NCBI RefSeq assembly: GCF_000972385.1 | Contig: NZ_JXTE01000007.1 | Location: forward strand, 107,763 to 171,762 | Length of the DNA stretch: 64,000 bases | Direction: 5' to 3' | Source: Streptomyces sp. WM6386 | GTDB lineage: Bacteria > Actinomycetota > Actinomycetes > Streptomycetales > Streptomycetaceae | Shown here: positions 54,853 through 63,907 of the stretch, piece by piece | Layout: each line of letters starts with the position of its first letter | Position numbering within the stretch: position 1 is the first letter of the stretch | Made by a program: the position numbers and the translations under genes | The notes under the pieces: model-generated | Told to the model about the DNA's origin: nothing | The model's database searches: none | What the model saw: the letters and a program-made list of their open reading frames with translations, nothing else

Positions 54853-55212
54853 TCAGTCCGCGGCCGATCTCCCCAACTCGGGGTGGCTGTCGAGGAGTCG
54901 GGGCGGGGCGGCCTGGCGCCAGGAGTCGGCCAGGATGTCCCGCAGTTCGTCCTCGTCCTCCAGTGCGGCGAGCCGGGCCCGCACCCAGGCGAACTGTGCC
55001 TCGTGCTCGGCGATCCAGAACTTCTCCGGCTCGGCCAGCACCAGCTCGCTGCGCTCCTCCTTGGGGCAGCGCACCGCGAGGGAGGTCTCCTCCTCGGGCA
55101 GGGTGGCGAACATCTTGCCCGCGACCCTGAACGTGGGCATGCTCCAGGCGATCTTCTCCGTGGTGTCCGGCAGGGACAGGGCGATACGACGTACGTCTTC
55201 GGCATCCGGCAT
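54853..55212 (-). CDS. MmcQ/YjbR family protein
   Basis: 119 residues. DAEDVRRIALSLPDTTEKIAW, here in part as RRIALSLPDTTEKIAW, and WSMPTFRVAGKMFATL are the family start, and WVRARLAAL near the C-terminus is also conserved. The CyaY-like fold is often annotated DNA-binding, but its function is not established. The start is placed at 55212 because homology begins there and TACGGT lies seven bases upstream. Confidence 0.8.
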   Translation of the reverse strand: MPDAEDVRRIALSLPDTTEKIAWSMPTFRVAGKMFATLPEEETSLAVRCPKEERSELVLAEPEKFWIAEHEAQFAWVRARLAALEDEDELRDILADSWRQAAPPRLLDSHPELGRSAAD

Positions 55213-55219
55213 GGCAGGC

Positions 55220-55225
55220 ACCGTA
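55220..55225 (-). promoter_or_regulatory. -10 box of a probable leaderless promoter (MmcQ gene)
   Basis: TACGGT on the minus strand ends seven bases before the ATG at 55212. Confidence 0.4.
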
Positions 55226-55242
55226 GCCGCTCGCACTGACAA

Positions 55243-55776
55243 TCACCTGGTGGGAGTGGCTGCTCCCAGTTCCTTGAAGTAGAGCGTGGTGGGTCGCAGC
55301 ACCCCGGCCGGGTCGGCCGCGTAGTCCGGGATCACACCGGCCCGGGTCCAGCCGGCCGTCGTGTAGAGGTGCTCCGCCGGGCTGTCGGTCTCGGTGTCCA
55401 GGTGGAGGAGGGTGACACCGGCCGCAGCGGCGGCCTCCTCGGCGGTCGTCAGGAGTCTGCGGCCCAGGCCCCGGCCCCGGGCGTCCCGGTGCACCATCAG
55501 CTTCACCAGTTCGGCGCGGTGACGGCTGTTGGGCTTGTCGGGGAAGGCCAGGCTGACCGTGCCGACGACCTGCTCGCCGTGGTGGGCCGCCCAGATCGCG
55601 AGCGACCCGGCGGCCACACCGGCGGCCCGCTCCTTCCACCAGGCGGCGGCCTCGGCATGGTCGAGGGGTCCGAGGAAGCCGATCGAGGCGCCTCCGTCCA
55701 CGGTGTCGACCATCAGGCCGGCCAACGCGTCCAGCCGGTCCAGGACCTCGCTCTCGTCCAGGCGTGTCACGCTCAC
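55243..55776 (-). CDS. GNAT family N-acetyltransferase
   Basis: 177 residues. Motif A is visible as LMVHRDARGRGLGRRLL near residue 95, and HLYTTAGWTRAG is the C-terminal motif B. TVDGGASIGFL near the N-terminus is typical of the aminoglycoside-like or amino-acid acetyltransferases, but the acceptor is unknown. The GTG start overlaps the stop of the XRE-cupin gene (GTGA), so the regulator and the acetyltransferase form an operon, which suggests the acetyltransferase handles the ligand the regulator senses. Confidence 0.82.
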   Translation of the reverse strand: MSVTRLDESEVLDRLDALAGLMVDTVDGGASIGFLGPLDHAEAAAWWKERAAGVAAGSLAIWAAHHGEQVVGTVSLAFPDKPNSRHRAELVKLMVHRDARGRGLGRRLLTTAEEAAAAAGVTLLHLDTETDSPAEHLYTTAGWTRAGVIPDYAADPAGVLRPTTLYFKELGAATPTR

Positions 55777-56360
55777 GGCAGCACCACCGCCAGGGCGTAG
55801 CGCACCGGCTCGGACCCCGGGCACCGGAACCGCGTCGGCCCCCACACCCGCAGCCGCAGGCAGTCGCCGGTGTCGAGGTGGTGCTCGACGTCCTGAGCCG
55901 TCACGTCGAGTGCCCCCTCCAGTACCCAGATGTGCTGTTCGAGGCCGGGGACGGGCGGCCGGTCGTAGGCGATGTCGGCACCCGCGGCGAGCCGCCCCTC
56001 GACGAGTTCGCCGCGCAGCCCGGTGTGCGGCGGCGACACGGACCGCCGTAGGAACCCGGAGGCCCGGTCCTCCCACACCGGCTGCTCGACGGCCCGCACC
56101 AGCAGCGCGGGCTCGGCCTCGACCTCGCTGAGCAGCTGGGACATGGTCCGCCCGTACACCCCGCACAGTCGGTTCAGCAGCGAGGCGGTGGGGCTGATCT
56201 CCGCCCGCTCGGCCCGCGACAGAGTCGACCTGCTCACTCCGCTGCGCTCCGCCAACTCCCCCAGCGACCAGCCGCGTTCGGCCCGCAGCTCGGCGAGGCG
56301 GGCGCCGAGCCGGGCGTCGACGGGGTCGGGCCCGGACTCGACGACGACATCCTGTTTCAT
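55773..56360 (-). CDS. XRE-cupin transcriptional regulator
   Basis: 195 residues. The N-terminal helix-turn-helix covers about residues 17-70 (LGELAERSGVSRSTLSRAE) and the cupin about residues 110-190 (QHIWVLEGALDV, GDCLRLRVWGPTRF). The cupin lacks an obvious His triad. It starts directly at a perfect palindrome, so autoregulation is likely. It is coupled by a four-base overlap to the GNAT gene. Confidence 0.85.
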   Translation of the reverse strand: MKQDVVVESGPDPVDARLGARLAELRAERGWSLGELAERSGVSRSTLSRAERAEISPTASLLNRLCGVYGRTMSQLLSEVEAEPALLVRAVEQPVWEDRASGFLRRSVSPPHTGLRGELVEGRLAAGADIAYDRPPVPGLEQHIWVLEGALDVTAQDVEHHLDTGDCLRLRVWGPTRFRCPGSEPVRYALAVVLP

Positions 56361-56382
56361 ATCCGGGATGCTATCCCGGATA
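56360..56382. promoter_or_regulatory. Palindromic operator overlapping the start of the XRE-cupin gene
   Basis: TATCCGGGAT and ATCCCGGATA (56360-56369, 56373-56382) pair perfectly with a three-base spacer. On the minus strand TAGCAT (56373-56368) in the middle of the palindrome can serve as a -10 box seven bases before the ATG. A dimer bound here would cover -10 and start codon together. Confidence 0.75.
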
Positions 56383-56408
56383 CGGGACGATGGTCTTCGT
56401 GACCCCGC

Positions 56409-57782
56409 TCACTCCCGTCCGCCGAACGCCGCCAGCGTCCGCTCCAGCGCCGGCATCGCCCGCACCACCCGCTGTGAGCGGATCAGCAGGTCCCACGCGG
56501 GCTCGAACTTCTTCCAGCCGCCCGAGTAGGCGAGGTGCCGCAGCCGCTCAGGACGGCCCGGCTGGGCCGCCGAGCCACGCCAGATGTTGGACCAGCGGTA
56601 GAAGTCGCGGTATGCGCGCCAGTAGCCGTCTTCCAGCTGACGTGGCGTCATCCCCTTGGGCCGGTAGACGACATGCCGGGTGTCGTACAGGTCCCAGTCG
56701 CGGTGGACGATCCGCTCCTCGGACTCCATCTGCTTCCACAGTCCCGTCGACGGATAGGGCGTCATGATGTGGAAGGTCGCCGTCTCGATGCCCTGCTCGA
56801 CCGCCCACGCGACGGTGCGGTCGAAGACGTCCGGGCCGTCCTGGTCGAGCCCGAACACGAAACTGGCGTTGACCATCACCCCGGCGTCGTGCAGGCGCCG
56901 CACCGCGGCCGCGTAGTCGGCGCCGATGTTCTGGTTCTTGCGGCGCTCGGCGAGGTTGGCGTCGTTGACGGTCTCGAAGCCGACGAACAGGCTGCGCAGA
57001 CCCGCCTCCACGGCCTTCTCCAACAGGTCGGGCTTCAGCACGGAGTTGACCGTGCCCGCCGCCTGCCACAGCCGCCCCATCCCCTTCATGCCGTCGAACA
57101 GGGCCTCCGCGAAGCGCCGGTTGCCCAGCAGATGGTCGTCGAGGAAGTAGAGATGGCGGCCGGGCAGCCGGTCGATCTCCGCGAGGGCGTCGTCGACGCT
57201 CTGGGTGTAGAAGGACTTGCCGCCCTCGAAGAAGGCGTCCTTGTAGCAGAAGTCGCAGTGGTGGGGGCAACCGCGCGACACCACGATGGAGTTGGGGACG
57301 AGGTAGAGGTGACGCTTGATCAGATCCCGTCGGATGGGCGGCAGTCCGGCCAGCGTGCGCTGGGTCGAGTCGTAGCGGCGGGCGGGGACTCCGTCGCGGA
57401 AGTCCTTCAGGAACAGGGGCCAGGTGTCCTCACCGGGGCCGGTGAAGATCGTGTCGGCGTGGGCCGCCGCCTCGTCGGGGAGCGAGGTGACATGCAGACC
57501 GCCCATGGCGACATGCACGCCCCGGGCCCGGAAGTGGTCGGCTATTTCGTAGCTGCGTCTGGCCGAGGTGATGTACGGCTGGACGACCAGGAGGTCGGGG
57601 GTGTCGAGGGCCTCGAGATCGATGCGCTCCACGTGTTCGTCGTGGAGGGTGATCTCGTCGTCGGGGTCCAGATAGCCGGCCAGGGTCGCCAGGCCCAGGG
57701 GCGGGAACAGCGAGTACTTGATGGGCCGGAACAGCGGGCTGGTCGCCTCGGTCAGGGCCGGGAGGATCATCGTCACACGCAT
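56409..57782 (-). CDS. B12-binding radical SAM protein
   Basis: 457 residues. The N-terminal region (about 10-150) resembles a cobalamin-binding domain (PPLGLATLAGYL, GGLHVTSLPDEAAAHAD) and the radical SAM domain follows, with the iron-sulfur cysteines Cys172, Cys176 and Cys179 in CPHHCDFC. A C-terminal region of about 110 residues contains the WxxY and RW patterns seen in hopanoid- and magnesium-porphyrin cyclase-like relatives. The reaction, often a methylation or C-C bond change, is unknown. It is preceded by 36 bases from the LysR gene. Confidence 0.85.
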   Translation of the reverse strand: MRVTMILPALTEATSPLFRPIKYSLFPPLGLATLAGYLDPDDEITLHDEHVERIDLEALDTPDLLVVQPYITSARRSYEIADHFRARGVHVAMGGLHVTSLPDEAAAHADTIFTGPGEDTWPLFLKDFRDGVPARRYDSTQRTLAGLPPIRRDLIKRHLYLVPNSIVVSRGCPHHCDFCYKDAFFEGGKSFYTQSVDDALAEIDRLPGRHLYFLDDHLLGNRRFAEALFDGMKGMGRLWQAAGTVNSVLKPDLLEKAVEAGLRSLFVGFETVNDANLAERRKNQNIGADYAAAVRRLHDAGVMVNASFVFGLDQDGPDVFDRTVAWAVEQGIETATFHIMTPYPSTGLWKQMESEERIVHRDWDLYDTRHVVYRPKGMTPRQLEDGYWRAYRDFYRWSNIWRGSAAQPGRPERLRHLAYSGGWKKFEPAWDLLIRSQRVVRAMPALERTLAAFGGRE

Positions 57783-57818
57783 GACAGCCCAGACTGCTTT
57801 CGGCCGGTGGCCGGTTCC

Positions 57819-58721
57819 CTACGGCTGGGACGCCTCTCCGAGCGCTTCCAGCACCGGGCGGATCAGCGGGTGCTCCTCCGCCCCGCGCCGTACGGCCGCG
57901 AAGACCCGGCGGGTGGGCGCGACGCCGTCGACGGGCCGTACGACCACGCCGGTCAGATCCATGCCGATCAGCGCGGACCGCGGTACGAGCGCCACGCCCG
58001 CGTCGGCCGAGGCCAGGGCGACGACGGCCCGGAAGTCGTCCGAGGAGTGCTCCAAGCGGGGCTGGAACCCGGCGCTCTCGCAGGCCAGGACCACCACGTC
58101 ATGACAGGGGTTACCCGGGTAGGGGCCGATCCACGGGTCCTTGGCCAGCTCCGCCAGCGGCACCTCGCTCACGTCGGCCAGCCGATGGCGTACGGGGACG
58201 ACCGCGTCGAAGGGCTCGGCGTACAGCGGGACATGGGACAGGCGGGGGTCGTCGGCGGGCGGCGCCCCGCGGTACTCCACCGCCACGGCGACGTCGACCT
58301 GGCGGTCCAGCACCATCGGCAGACTGGCGTCGCCCTCGGCGTCCTGGACGCGGATACGGATGCCGGGCGCGATGTCGGCGAGACGGGCCACCGCGGGGGC
58401 GACGACCAGGGCGATCCCGGTCGCGAACGAGGCGACGGTGACCGTGCCGGACTGCCCCGTGTCGTACGCGGCCAGCTCGGCCTCCGCCCGCTCCAGCTGG
58501 GCGAGGACGGCGTTGGCGTGGCTGAGCAGGATCTCGCCGGCCGGGGTGAGCCGTACGCCCTTCGCGCCGCGCTCGACCAGGCGGTGCCCGGTCTCCTGCT
58601 CCAGCGCCGTGAGCTGCTGGGAGACCGCCGAGGGGGTGAGGTACAGCGCGGCGGCAGCCGCCGTCACCGTGCGGTGGTCGGCCACCGCACGGAGGATGTG
58701 GAGCCGCCGCGCTTCGATCAT
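57819..58721 (-). CDS. LysR family transcriptional regulator
   Basis: 300 residues. The N-terminal helix-turn-helix (RTVTAAAAALYLTPSAVSQQ, about residues 17-37) and a periplasmic-binding-like effector domain (about 90-290) are complete. It lies 37 bases downstream of kbl on the same strand but has its own promoter and palindrome at 58721-58737. It could regulate the tdh-kbl pair or the radical SAM gene that follows; the sequence does not decide. Confidence 0.88.
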   Translation of the reverse strand: MIEARRLHILRAVADHRTVTAAAAALYLTPSAVSQQLTALEQETGHRLVERGAKGVRLTPAGEILLSHANAVLAQLERAEAELAAYDTGQSGTVTVASFATGIALVVAPAVARLADIAPGIRIRVQDAEGDASLPMVLDRQVDVAVAVEYRGAPPADDPRLSHVPLYAEPFDAVVPVRHRLADVSEVPLAELAKDPWIGPYPGNPCHDVVVLACESAGFQPRLEHSSDDFRAVVALASADAGVALVPRSALIGMDLTGVVVRPVDGVAPTRRVFAAVRRGAEEHPLIRPVLEALGEASQP

Positions 58722-58737
58722 GAGATCGATTGTCTCA
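58721..58737. promoter_or_regulatory. Palindrome and leaderless -10 box before the LysR gene
   Basis: TGAGA-N7-TCTCA (58721-58725, 58733-58737) starts at the first base of the coding region, a typical place for LysR autoregulation. On the minus strand GACAAT (58734-58729) lies seven bases before the ATG and may be the -10 box. Confidence 0.5.
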
Positions 58738-58758
58738 AATGCCCCTGTGTGCTCCGGC

Positions 58759-59952
58759 TCAGCCCTCCAGCTCCGCCCGCGCCGCGACGAAGGCGTCGAC
58801 GGCCCGGTCGACGTCGTCCGTGGAGTGGGCGGCCGACAGCTGGACGCGGATCCGCGCCTGCCCCTGGGGAACGACCGGGTACGAGAAGCCGATCACGTAC
58901 ACACCGCGCTCCAGCAGCAGCTCCGCCAGGCGTCCCGCCTGGCCCGCGTCCCCGATCATCACGGGTGCGATGGCGTGGTCGCCGGGCAGGATGCCGAAGC
59001 CTTCCTCGGCCATACGGCGGCGGAACAGCGCGGTGTTCTCGGCGAGCCGCACGCGCAGGTCGTCCGCCGACTCCAGGAGGTCGAGCACCTTCAGCGAGGC
59101 GGCGGCGATCACCGGCGCGAGGGTGTTCGAGAAGAGGTACGGGCGGGAGCGCTGGCGCAGCAGGGCGACGATCTCCGCACGGGCCGCCACATAGCCGCCG
59201 GACGCCCCGCCGAGCGCCTTGCCCAGCGTGCCGGTGATGATGTCCACGCGGTCCATCACCCCGTGCAGCTCGGGAGTGCCGCGGCCGCCGGGGCCGACGA
59301 AGCCGACGGCATGGGAGTCGTCGACCATGACCATGGCGTCGTAGCGGTCGGCGAGGTCGCAGATCTCGCGCAGCGGTGCCACATAGCCGTCCATCGAGAA
59401 CACGCCGTCGGTGACGATCAGTCGGCGACGCGCGTCGGACGCGTCCTTCAACTGGGCTTCCAGGTCGGCCATGTCACGGTTGGCGTAGCGGAAGCGGCGG
59501 GCCTTGGACAGGCGGATGCCGTCGATGATCGAGGCGTGGTTGAGGGCGTCGGAGATCACCGCGTCCTCGGGGCCCAGGAGCGTCTCGAAGACACCGCCGT
59601 TGGCGTCGAAGCAGGACGAGTAGAGGATCGTGTCCTGCTGGCCGAGGAACGCCGAGAGACGTGCCTCCAGCTCCTTGTGCACCTCCTGCGTCCCGCAGAT
59701 GAAGCGCACGGACGCCATGCCGTAACCCCAGCGGTCGAGGGCCTCGTGGGCGGCGGCGACCACCTCGGGGTGGTCGCCGAGCCCGAGGTAGTTGTTGGCG
59801 CAGAAGTTGAGGACGTCGCCGGGGCGGCCGCCGGCGGTGACGGCGACGGCCCTGGACTGCGGGGTGCCGATGACGCGCTCGGGCTTGTGCAGACCGGCGG
59901 CACGGATCTCGTCGAGGGTGGCGCGCAGGTCTTCGCGCACGGAGTCGAACAT
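58759..59952 (-). CDS. kbl: Glycine C-acetyltransferase (2-amino-3-ketobutyrate CoA ligase, Kbl)
   Basis: 397 residues, full length. Fold type I PLP enzyme of the alpha-oxoamine synthase family: [15 protein letters not shown] at the N-terminus, [10 protein letters not shown] with the PLP Asp/His, and [14 protein letters not shown] with the PLP lysine near residue 244. It converts 2-amino-3-oxobutyrate and CoA to glycine and acetyl-CoA. AGGAG precedes the ATG. Twenty-eight bases behind tdh, its metabolic partner. Confidence 0.93.
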   Translation of the reverse strand: MFDSVREDLRATLDEIRAAGLHKPERVIGTPQSRAVAVTAGGRPGDVLNFCANNYLGLGDHPEVVAAAHEALDRWGYGMASVRFICGTQEVHKELEARLSAFLGQQDTILYSSCFDANGGVFETLLGPEDAVISDALNHASIIDGIRLSKARRFRYANRDMADLEAQLKDASDARRRLIVTDGVFSMDGYVAPLREICDLADRYDAMVMVDDSHAVGFVGPGGRGTPELHGVMDRVDIITGTLGKALGGASGGYVAARAEIVALLRQRSRPYLFSNTLAPVIAAASLKVLDLLESADDLRVRLAENTALFRRRMAEEGFGILPGDHAIAPVMIGDAGQAGRLAELLLERGVYVIGFSYPVVPQGQARIRVQLSAAHSTDDVDRAVDAFVAARAELEG

Positions 59953-59980
59953 GACAGAAGCTCCTGAAGCTGTATGGGAG

Positions 59981-61009
59981 TTACGCAGTCCAGTCGAGGA
60001 TGACCTTGCCGCCGCGGCCGCTCGCCGCGTCGGCGAAGGCCGCCTCGAAGTCGCGGTAGCCGTACCGGCCGGTGATCACGGGGGCGAGGTCGAGACCGCC
60101 CTCCAGGAGCACCGACATGGCGTACCAGGTCTCGAACATCTCACGGCCGTAGATGCCCTTGATGGTGATCATCGAGGTGACGATCCGTGCCCAGTCGACG
60201 GGGAACTCCTGCGCCGGCAGGCCGAGCATGGCGATCCGGCCGCCGTGCGTCATGTTGGCGATCATGTCACGCAACGCCTCGGGCCGACCGGACATCTCCA
60301 GGCCGATGTCGAAGCCCTCGCGCAGCCCCAACTCCCGCTGGCCGTCGGCAATCTGACGCTGCGTCACATTGAGCGCCAGGCTCGCGCCGATCTTGCGGGC
60401 CAGCTCCAGCCGCTCCTCGCTGACGTCGGTGACGACGACGTTGCGGGCACCCGCGTGCCGGGCGACCGCGGCGGCCATCAGCCCGATGGGACCGGCACCC
60501 GTGATGATGACGTCCTCGCCGACGAGCGGGAAGGACAGCGCGGTGTGCACGGCGTTGCCGAACGGGTCGAAGATCGCGGCGACGTCGAGGTCGACGGGGA
60601 CGCGGTGCACCCAGACGTTGGCCGCGGGCAGGGCGACGTACTCCGCGAACGCGCCGTCCCGTCCGACGCCGAGCCCGACCGTGGCCCGGCACAGATGGCG
60701 GCGCCCGGCGAGACAGTTGCGGCACTTCCCGCACACCAGGTGGCCCTCGCCGCTGACCCGGTCGCCGACGGCGACGTCGGCGACGTCCCGCCCGGTCCCG
60801 ACGACCTCGCCCACGAACTCGTGCCCGAGCACCAGCGGTGTACGGATCGCCTGCCGCGCCCAGCCGTCCCAGGACCGGATGTGCAGATCCGTGCCGCAGA
60901 TGCCGGTGCGCAGCACCTTGATCAGTACGTCGCCGGGTCCGACGGCGGGCTCCGGGACGTCCGCGAGCCACAGCCCGGGCTCCGCCTTCTCCTTGACCAG
61001 CGCCTTCAA
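59981..61009 (-). CDS. tdh: L-threonine 3-dehydrogenase (Tdh)
   Basis: 342 residues, matching the usual 341-residue Tdh. Catalytic zinc ligands Cys38 (ICGTDLH), His63 and Glu64 ([10 protein letters not shown]) are present, and structural zinc ligands Cys93, Cys96, Cys99 and Cys107 ([15 protein letters not shown]) too. [17 protein letters not shown] binds NAD. It oxidises threonine to 2-amino-3-oxobutyrate. The start is a TTG at 61009 with AGGAG eight bases upstream; homology begins exactly there ([14 protein letters not shown]). The 245 bases up to the next gene hold no feature I can support. Confidence 0.93.
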   Translation of the reverse strand: MKALVKEKAEPGLWLADVPEPAVGPGDVLIKVLRTGICGTDLHIRSWDGWARQAIRTPLVLGHEFVGEVVGTGRDVADVAVGDRVSGEGHLVCGKCRNCLAGRRHLCRATVGLGVGRDGAFAEYVALPAANVWVHRVPVDLDVAAIFDPFGNAVHTALSFPLVGEDVIITGAGPIGLMAAAVARHAGARNVVVTDVSEERLELARKIGASLALNVTQRQIADGQRELGLREGFDIGLEMSGRPEALRDMIANMTHGGRIAMLGLPAQEFPVDWARIVTSMITIKGIYGREMFETWYAMSVLLEGGLDLAPVITGRYGYRDFEAAFADAASGRGGKVILDWTA

Positions 61010-61254
61010 CGCTACGGCTCCTGTGGGTGCGGTCCCCGTGCGCGGACATACCGAAGATGCCCGCGTCCGGGGAGAGGGGTGGGATCGCGTAGCAATCTGC
61101 CGTACGGCAGCGCCCCAGGTCCATCGAGGTTTTCTTAACCCGCGTCGCAGCTCCGCTTCACGCCCGCCGCCGGTGAACCCTTCCGTGGGGAACACCGGGC
61201 CGGGGATGCCCGTTGGAATCCCCGAGGACGCCATGGACCCACGGGGAGCCGCAC

Positions 61255-61860
61255 ATGAACACCGCACGTGATCTCGCTCTGCTCGCGCTGGGCGCGGCGC
61301 CCGAGGCTCCCGTGGAGCAGGGCGATGTGTCGCTCGCGCTCGCGGGCTCCGAACTGCTGGACCTCGTCGAGGCCGGTGCGCTCCAGATGGACGATGACCG
61401 GATCGTGCCCGGTGCGCCGCAGGTCACGGGCGACCCGCTGCTGAACGAGGCCGCCGCCGCGCTCATACGGGACGAGCCGTACGAGTCGGTCGGGGACTGG
61501 CTGTGGCGCCGGGGCGACGGGCTGTCCTCCGCCTACCACTCCGCCCTGGAGCGGGAAGGGCTGGCGGCCCGGCCGGGGAGCCGGGTGATTCCGCCGCGGA
61601 GCGGACCGACGACGCTGCTCGACTCGCCCGAGCGGACGCGCGCCGAGACCCGCCTCGCGTCCGGCGACCCCGCCTTCACGGCCCTGGTGGCCGCTGCCGG
61701 GATCCGGGAGGAGCCGGCCGAGACCCTCGAGGTCACCGACGACGTGGTCACGAGCGTGCTGGCCGCCGTCGGGGACGCGGTGATGGAGCTGGAGGCGGTG
61801 CGGCAGCGGCGGGCGATAGAGAACTCCGCGTTCGACAACATCTGGCGGGGCGGAATCTGA
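61255..61860 (+). CDS. GOLPH3/VPS74-like (GPP34) protein
   Basis: 201 residues. The helical GPP34 family start [11 protein letters not shown] and the winged segments [14 protein letters not shown] and [11 protein letters not shown] are recognisable, although the eukaryotic Golgi-membrane role has no counterpart here. Streptomyces genomes have many copies, with a proposed link to lipid binding. GGGGAG precedes the ATG. It is convergent with the GAF gene. Confidence 0.78.
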   Translation: MNTARDLALLALGAAPEAPVEQGDVSLALAGSELLDLVEAGALQMDDDRIVPGAPQVTGDPLLNEAAAALIRDEPYESVGDWLWRRGDGLSSAYHSALEREGLAARPGSRVIPPRSGPTTLLDSPERTRAETRLASGDPAFTALVAAAGIREEPAETLEVTDDVVTSVLAAVGDAVMELEAVRQRRAIENSAFDNIWRGGI

Positions 61861-61881
61861 GCCCGCGGCACGGCGAAGGCT

Positions 61882-62460
61882 TCAGAGCGGGAGGCCGTCC
61901 GCCTCCATCCGCTCCAGTCTCGCGACGAGTTCCGCCGCCGACGACTTGATGGTCTCCAGGCCGGGCCTCCCCCAGAGCCGCGGCTCCACGTCGACGACAC
62001 ACACCGTGCCGAGGACCATCCCGGTTCTGTCGATGAGGGGTGCGCCCAGATAGGAGCGGATGCCGAACTCGTCGACGACCGGGTTGCCGGCGAACCGCGG
62101 GTAGTCGCAGACGTCCTCGAGGACCAGGGCCTTGCGGCGGACGACCACATGCGGGCAGAAGCCGTGGTCGCGCTCCAGATGACGGCCGAGCTCCGGCTTG
62201 GTCTCGTCGGCGTGCACCACCACCGGCCGGGCGTCCGGGGTGTGCAGGCCGGCGAAGAACTGCCGCTTCTCGTCGATGAAGTTGACCATCGCGTACGGCG
62301 CCCCGGTCAGCTCGGCGAGCCGGTCCGCGAAGGCGTCCAGGGCCGGTTCCGGGCGCTCGCCCAGACCCAGCCCGTGCAGTCGGGCGGCCCGTGCGGGCGC
62401 CTCCTTGTCCTCGGGGGTGAGCAGCAGACGACCGGCGGGGCGCACCGGGTCGTAGCTCAT
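61882..62460 (-). CDS. GAF domain protein next to the conservon
   Basis: 192 residues, one GAF domain (about residues 45-185). MVNFIDEKRQFFAGLH, FCPHVVVRRKALVLEDV and SYLGAPLIDRTGMVLGTVC are characteristic. No output domain is attached, so it is a single sensor module that may act through a partner. It lies 61 bases behind the conservon GTPase on the same strand, the place often taken by a P450 in other conservons, and is probably part of the operon. Confidence 0.82.
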   Translation of the reverse strand: MSYDPVRPAGRLLLTPEDKEAPARAARLHGLGLGERPEPALDAFADRLAELTGAPYAMVNFIDEKRQFFAGLHTPDARPVVVHADETKPELGRHLERDHGFCPHVVVRRKALVLEDVCDYPRFAGNPVVDEFGIRSYLGAPLIDRTGMVLGTVCVVDVEPRLWGRPGLETIKSSAAELVARLERMEADGLPL

Positions 62461-62521
62461 GGGCGGGTTCCGTCGCTGTGGGTGTGGGTCATATGCGGCT
62501 CCATGGCGTCGGGTGCGGGGA

Positions 62522-63121
62522 TCACATGTGGGCGCCGTGGCTCGGCGCGGGTGCCGGAGCGTGGGCGATGAGGTGGCGTACGAGGGTCAGCAGGGTCTGG
62601 ACGCCGGAGCTGGAGATCCGGGCGTCGCAGCGGACGATGGGGATCTCCGGGGCGAGGTCGATGGCGGCGCGGACCTCCTCGGGGTCGTAGCGGTAGGAAC
62701 CGTCGAACTCGTTGATCGCGACGATGAAGCCGAGACCGCGTTGCTCGAAGAAGTCGACGGCGGCGAAGCAGTCCTCCAGCCTGCGGGTGTCGGCGAGGAT
62801 GACCGCGCCGAGCGCGCCCTCGGAGAGTTCGTCCCACATGAACCAGAACCGCTCCTGCCCGGGCGTGCCGAACAGGTACAGCACATGTTCCGGATCGAGG
62901 GTGATACGGCCGAAGTCCATGGCCACGGTCGTCTCGACCTTGTTCTCGATCCCGTCGAGGTTGTCGGTCGCGGCACTGACCGTGGTGAGCAGTTCCTCGG
63001 TGCTGAGCGGCGCGATCTCGCTGACCGCGCCCACGAAGGTCGTCTTGCCTACTCCGAACCCTCCCGCCACCAGGATCTTGAGTGCGGTGGGGAAGGGGTC
63101 AGAGCTGTCGTCGTAGTCCAT
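62522..63121 (-). CDS. cvnD: Conservon GTPase (CvnD)
   Basis: 199 residues of the MglA/Ras-like family. The P-loop is AGGFGVGKTT (about residues 19-28), the DxxG-type region is FGTPGQERFWFMWDEL, and the base-specificity motif is in IVAINEFDG. It binds and hydrolyses GTP and works with the roadblock protein CvnB at the membrane-bound histidine kinase CvnA. It overlaps cvnC by 23 bases. Confidence 0.92.
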   Translation of the reverse strand: MDYDDSSDPFPTALKILVAGGFGVGKTTFVGAVSEIAPLSTEELLTTVSAATDNLDGIENKVETTVAMDFGRITLDPEHVLYLFGTPGQERFWFMWDELSEGALGAVILADTRRLEDCFAAVDFFEQRGLGFIVAINEFDGSYRYDPEEVRAAIDLAPEIPIVRCDARISSSGVQTLLTLVRHLIAHAPAPAPSHGAHM

Positions 63122-63476
63122 CGAGCACTGCCTCCAGAAGGGCCCGGTCAGTCGGGTTGTGGGTGAACTCGGGGGGCTTGGTGGTGAGCGCCCCGCAGTC
63201 GACGAGGTCCGAGAGCAGCACCTTGGTGACGACCGCCGGCAGCTTCAGATGGGCGGCTACCTCGGCGACCGAGACGGGCGCACGGCACAGGTCGAGTGCC
63301 TGGGTGTGTTCGAGGCCCAGATAGCCGAGGGGGGTGGCTCCGGTGACCATCACCTGCGACAGCAGGTCGAGCGCGATGGTGGGCCTGGTGCGGCCGTTGC
63401 TGACCGTGAAGGGGCGCACCAGGCGTCCGGCCGCGTCGTCGAGCCAGGGCCCGTCACCGGCCGCCGCCACGCTCAA
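63099..63476 (-). CDS. cvnC: Conservon DUF742 protein (CvnC)
   Basis: 125 residues of the DUF742 family. RPFTVSNGRTRPTIALDLLS and GLEHTQALDLCRAPVSVAEV (in part) mark it, and the C-terminal half forms a winged-helix-like fold (VAEVAAHLKLPAVVTKVLLSD). It is one of the four invariant conservon proteins, with a role in complex assembly. The TTG start at 63476 overlaps the stop of cvnB (TTGA); a GTG at 63470 is an alternative. Confidence 0.9.
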   Translation of the reverse strand: MSVAAAGDGPWLDDAAGRLVRPFTVSNGRTRPTIALDLLSQVMVTGATPLGYLGLEHTQALDLCRAPVSVAEVAAHLKLPAVVTKVLLSDLVDCGALTTKPPEFTHNPTDRALLEAVLDGLRRQL

Positions 63477-63907
63477 GGCCTCATCGCCGTCGGTTCGCCT
63501 GCGTGCTGCCGGGGTGCGGTCACCAGATAGGGGCGCACGCTCTTGACCAGCATCGCCATCTCGTAGCCGAGGACGGCGGCGTCGGCCTCGCGACCCGCGA
63601 GCACCGCGAGACAGGTGCCGGAGCCCGCGGTGGTCACGAACAGCAGGGTCGAGTCCAGTTCGACGACCACCTGGCGGACGTCTCCGCCGTCCCCGAAGCG
63701 GACCCCGGCGCTGCGGCCGAGGGAGTACAGGCCGGAGGCCAGGGCAGCCATGTGGTCGGCACTGTCGGTGTCGAGACCGTGGACCGACTTCACGAGCCCG
63801 TCGCAGGACAGGAGTACCGCGCTGGTGGTGTGCGGCACACGTTGCACGAGGCCGCTCATCAGCCAGTCGAGATCGGATACATGGCCGGTCGGCGCTTCGC
63901 TCGCCAT
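63473..63907 (-). CDS. cvnB: Conservon roadblock/LC7 protein (CvnB)
   Basis: 144 residues of the roadblock/LC7 fold. LDWLMSGLVQRVPHTTSAVLL begins the domain (in part: LDWLMSGLVQRV), and HMAALASGLYSLGRSAGVRF and LFVTTAGSGTCLAVLA follow. It acts as the GTPase regulator of the conservon. AAGGAG upstream of the ATG at 63907 supports this start, but an ATG at 63979, in the ATGA form, would couple it to the end of the presumed histidine kinase gene cvnA, which continues outside the window. Confidence 0.88.
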   Translation of the reverse strand: MASEAPTGHVSDLDWLMSGLVQRVPHTTSAVLLSCDGLVKSVHGLDTDSADHMAALASGLYSLGRSAGVRFGDGGDVRQVVVELDSTLLFVTTAGSGTCLAVLAGREADAAVLGYEMAMLVKSVRPYLVTAPRQHAGEPTAMRP

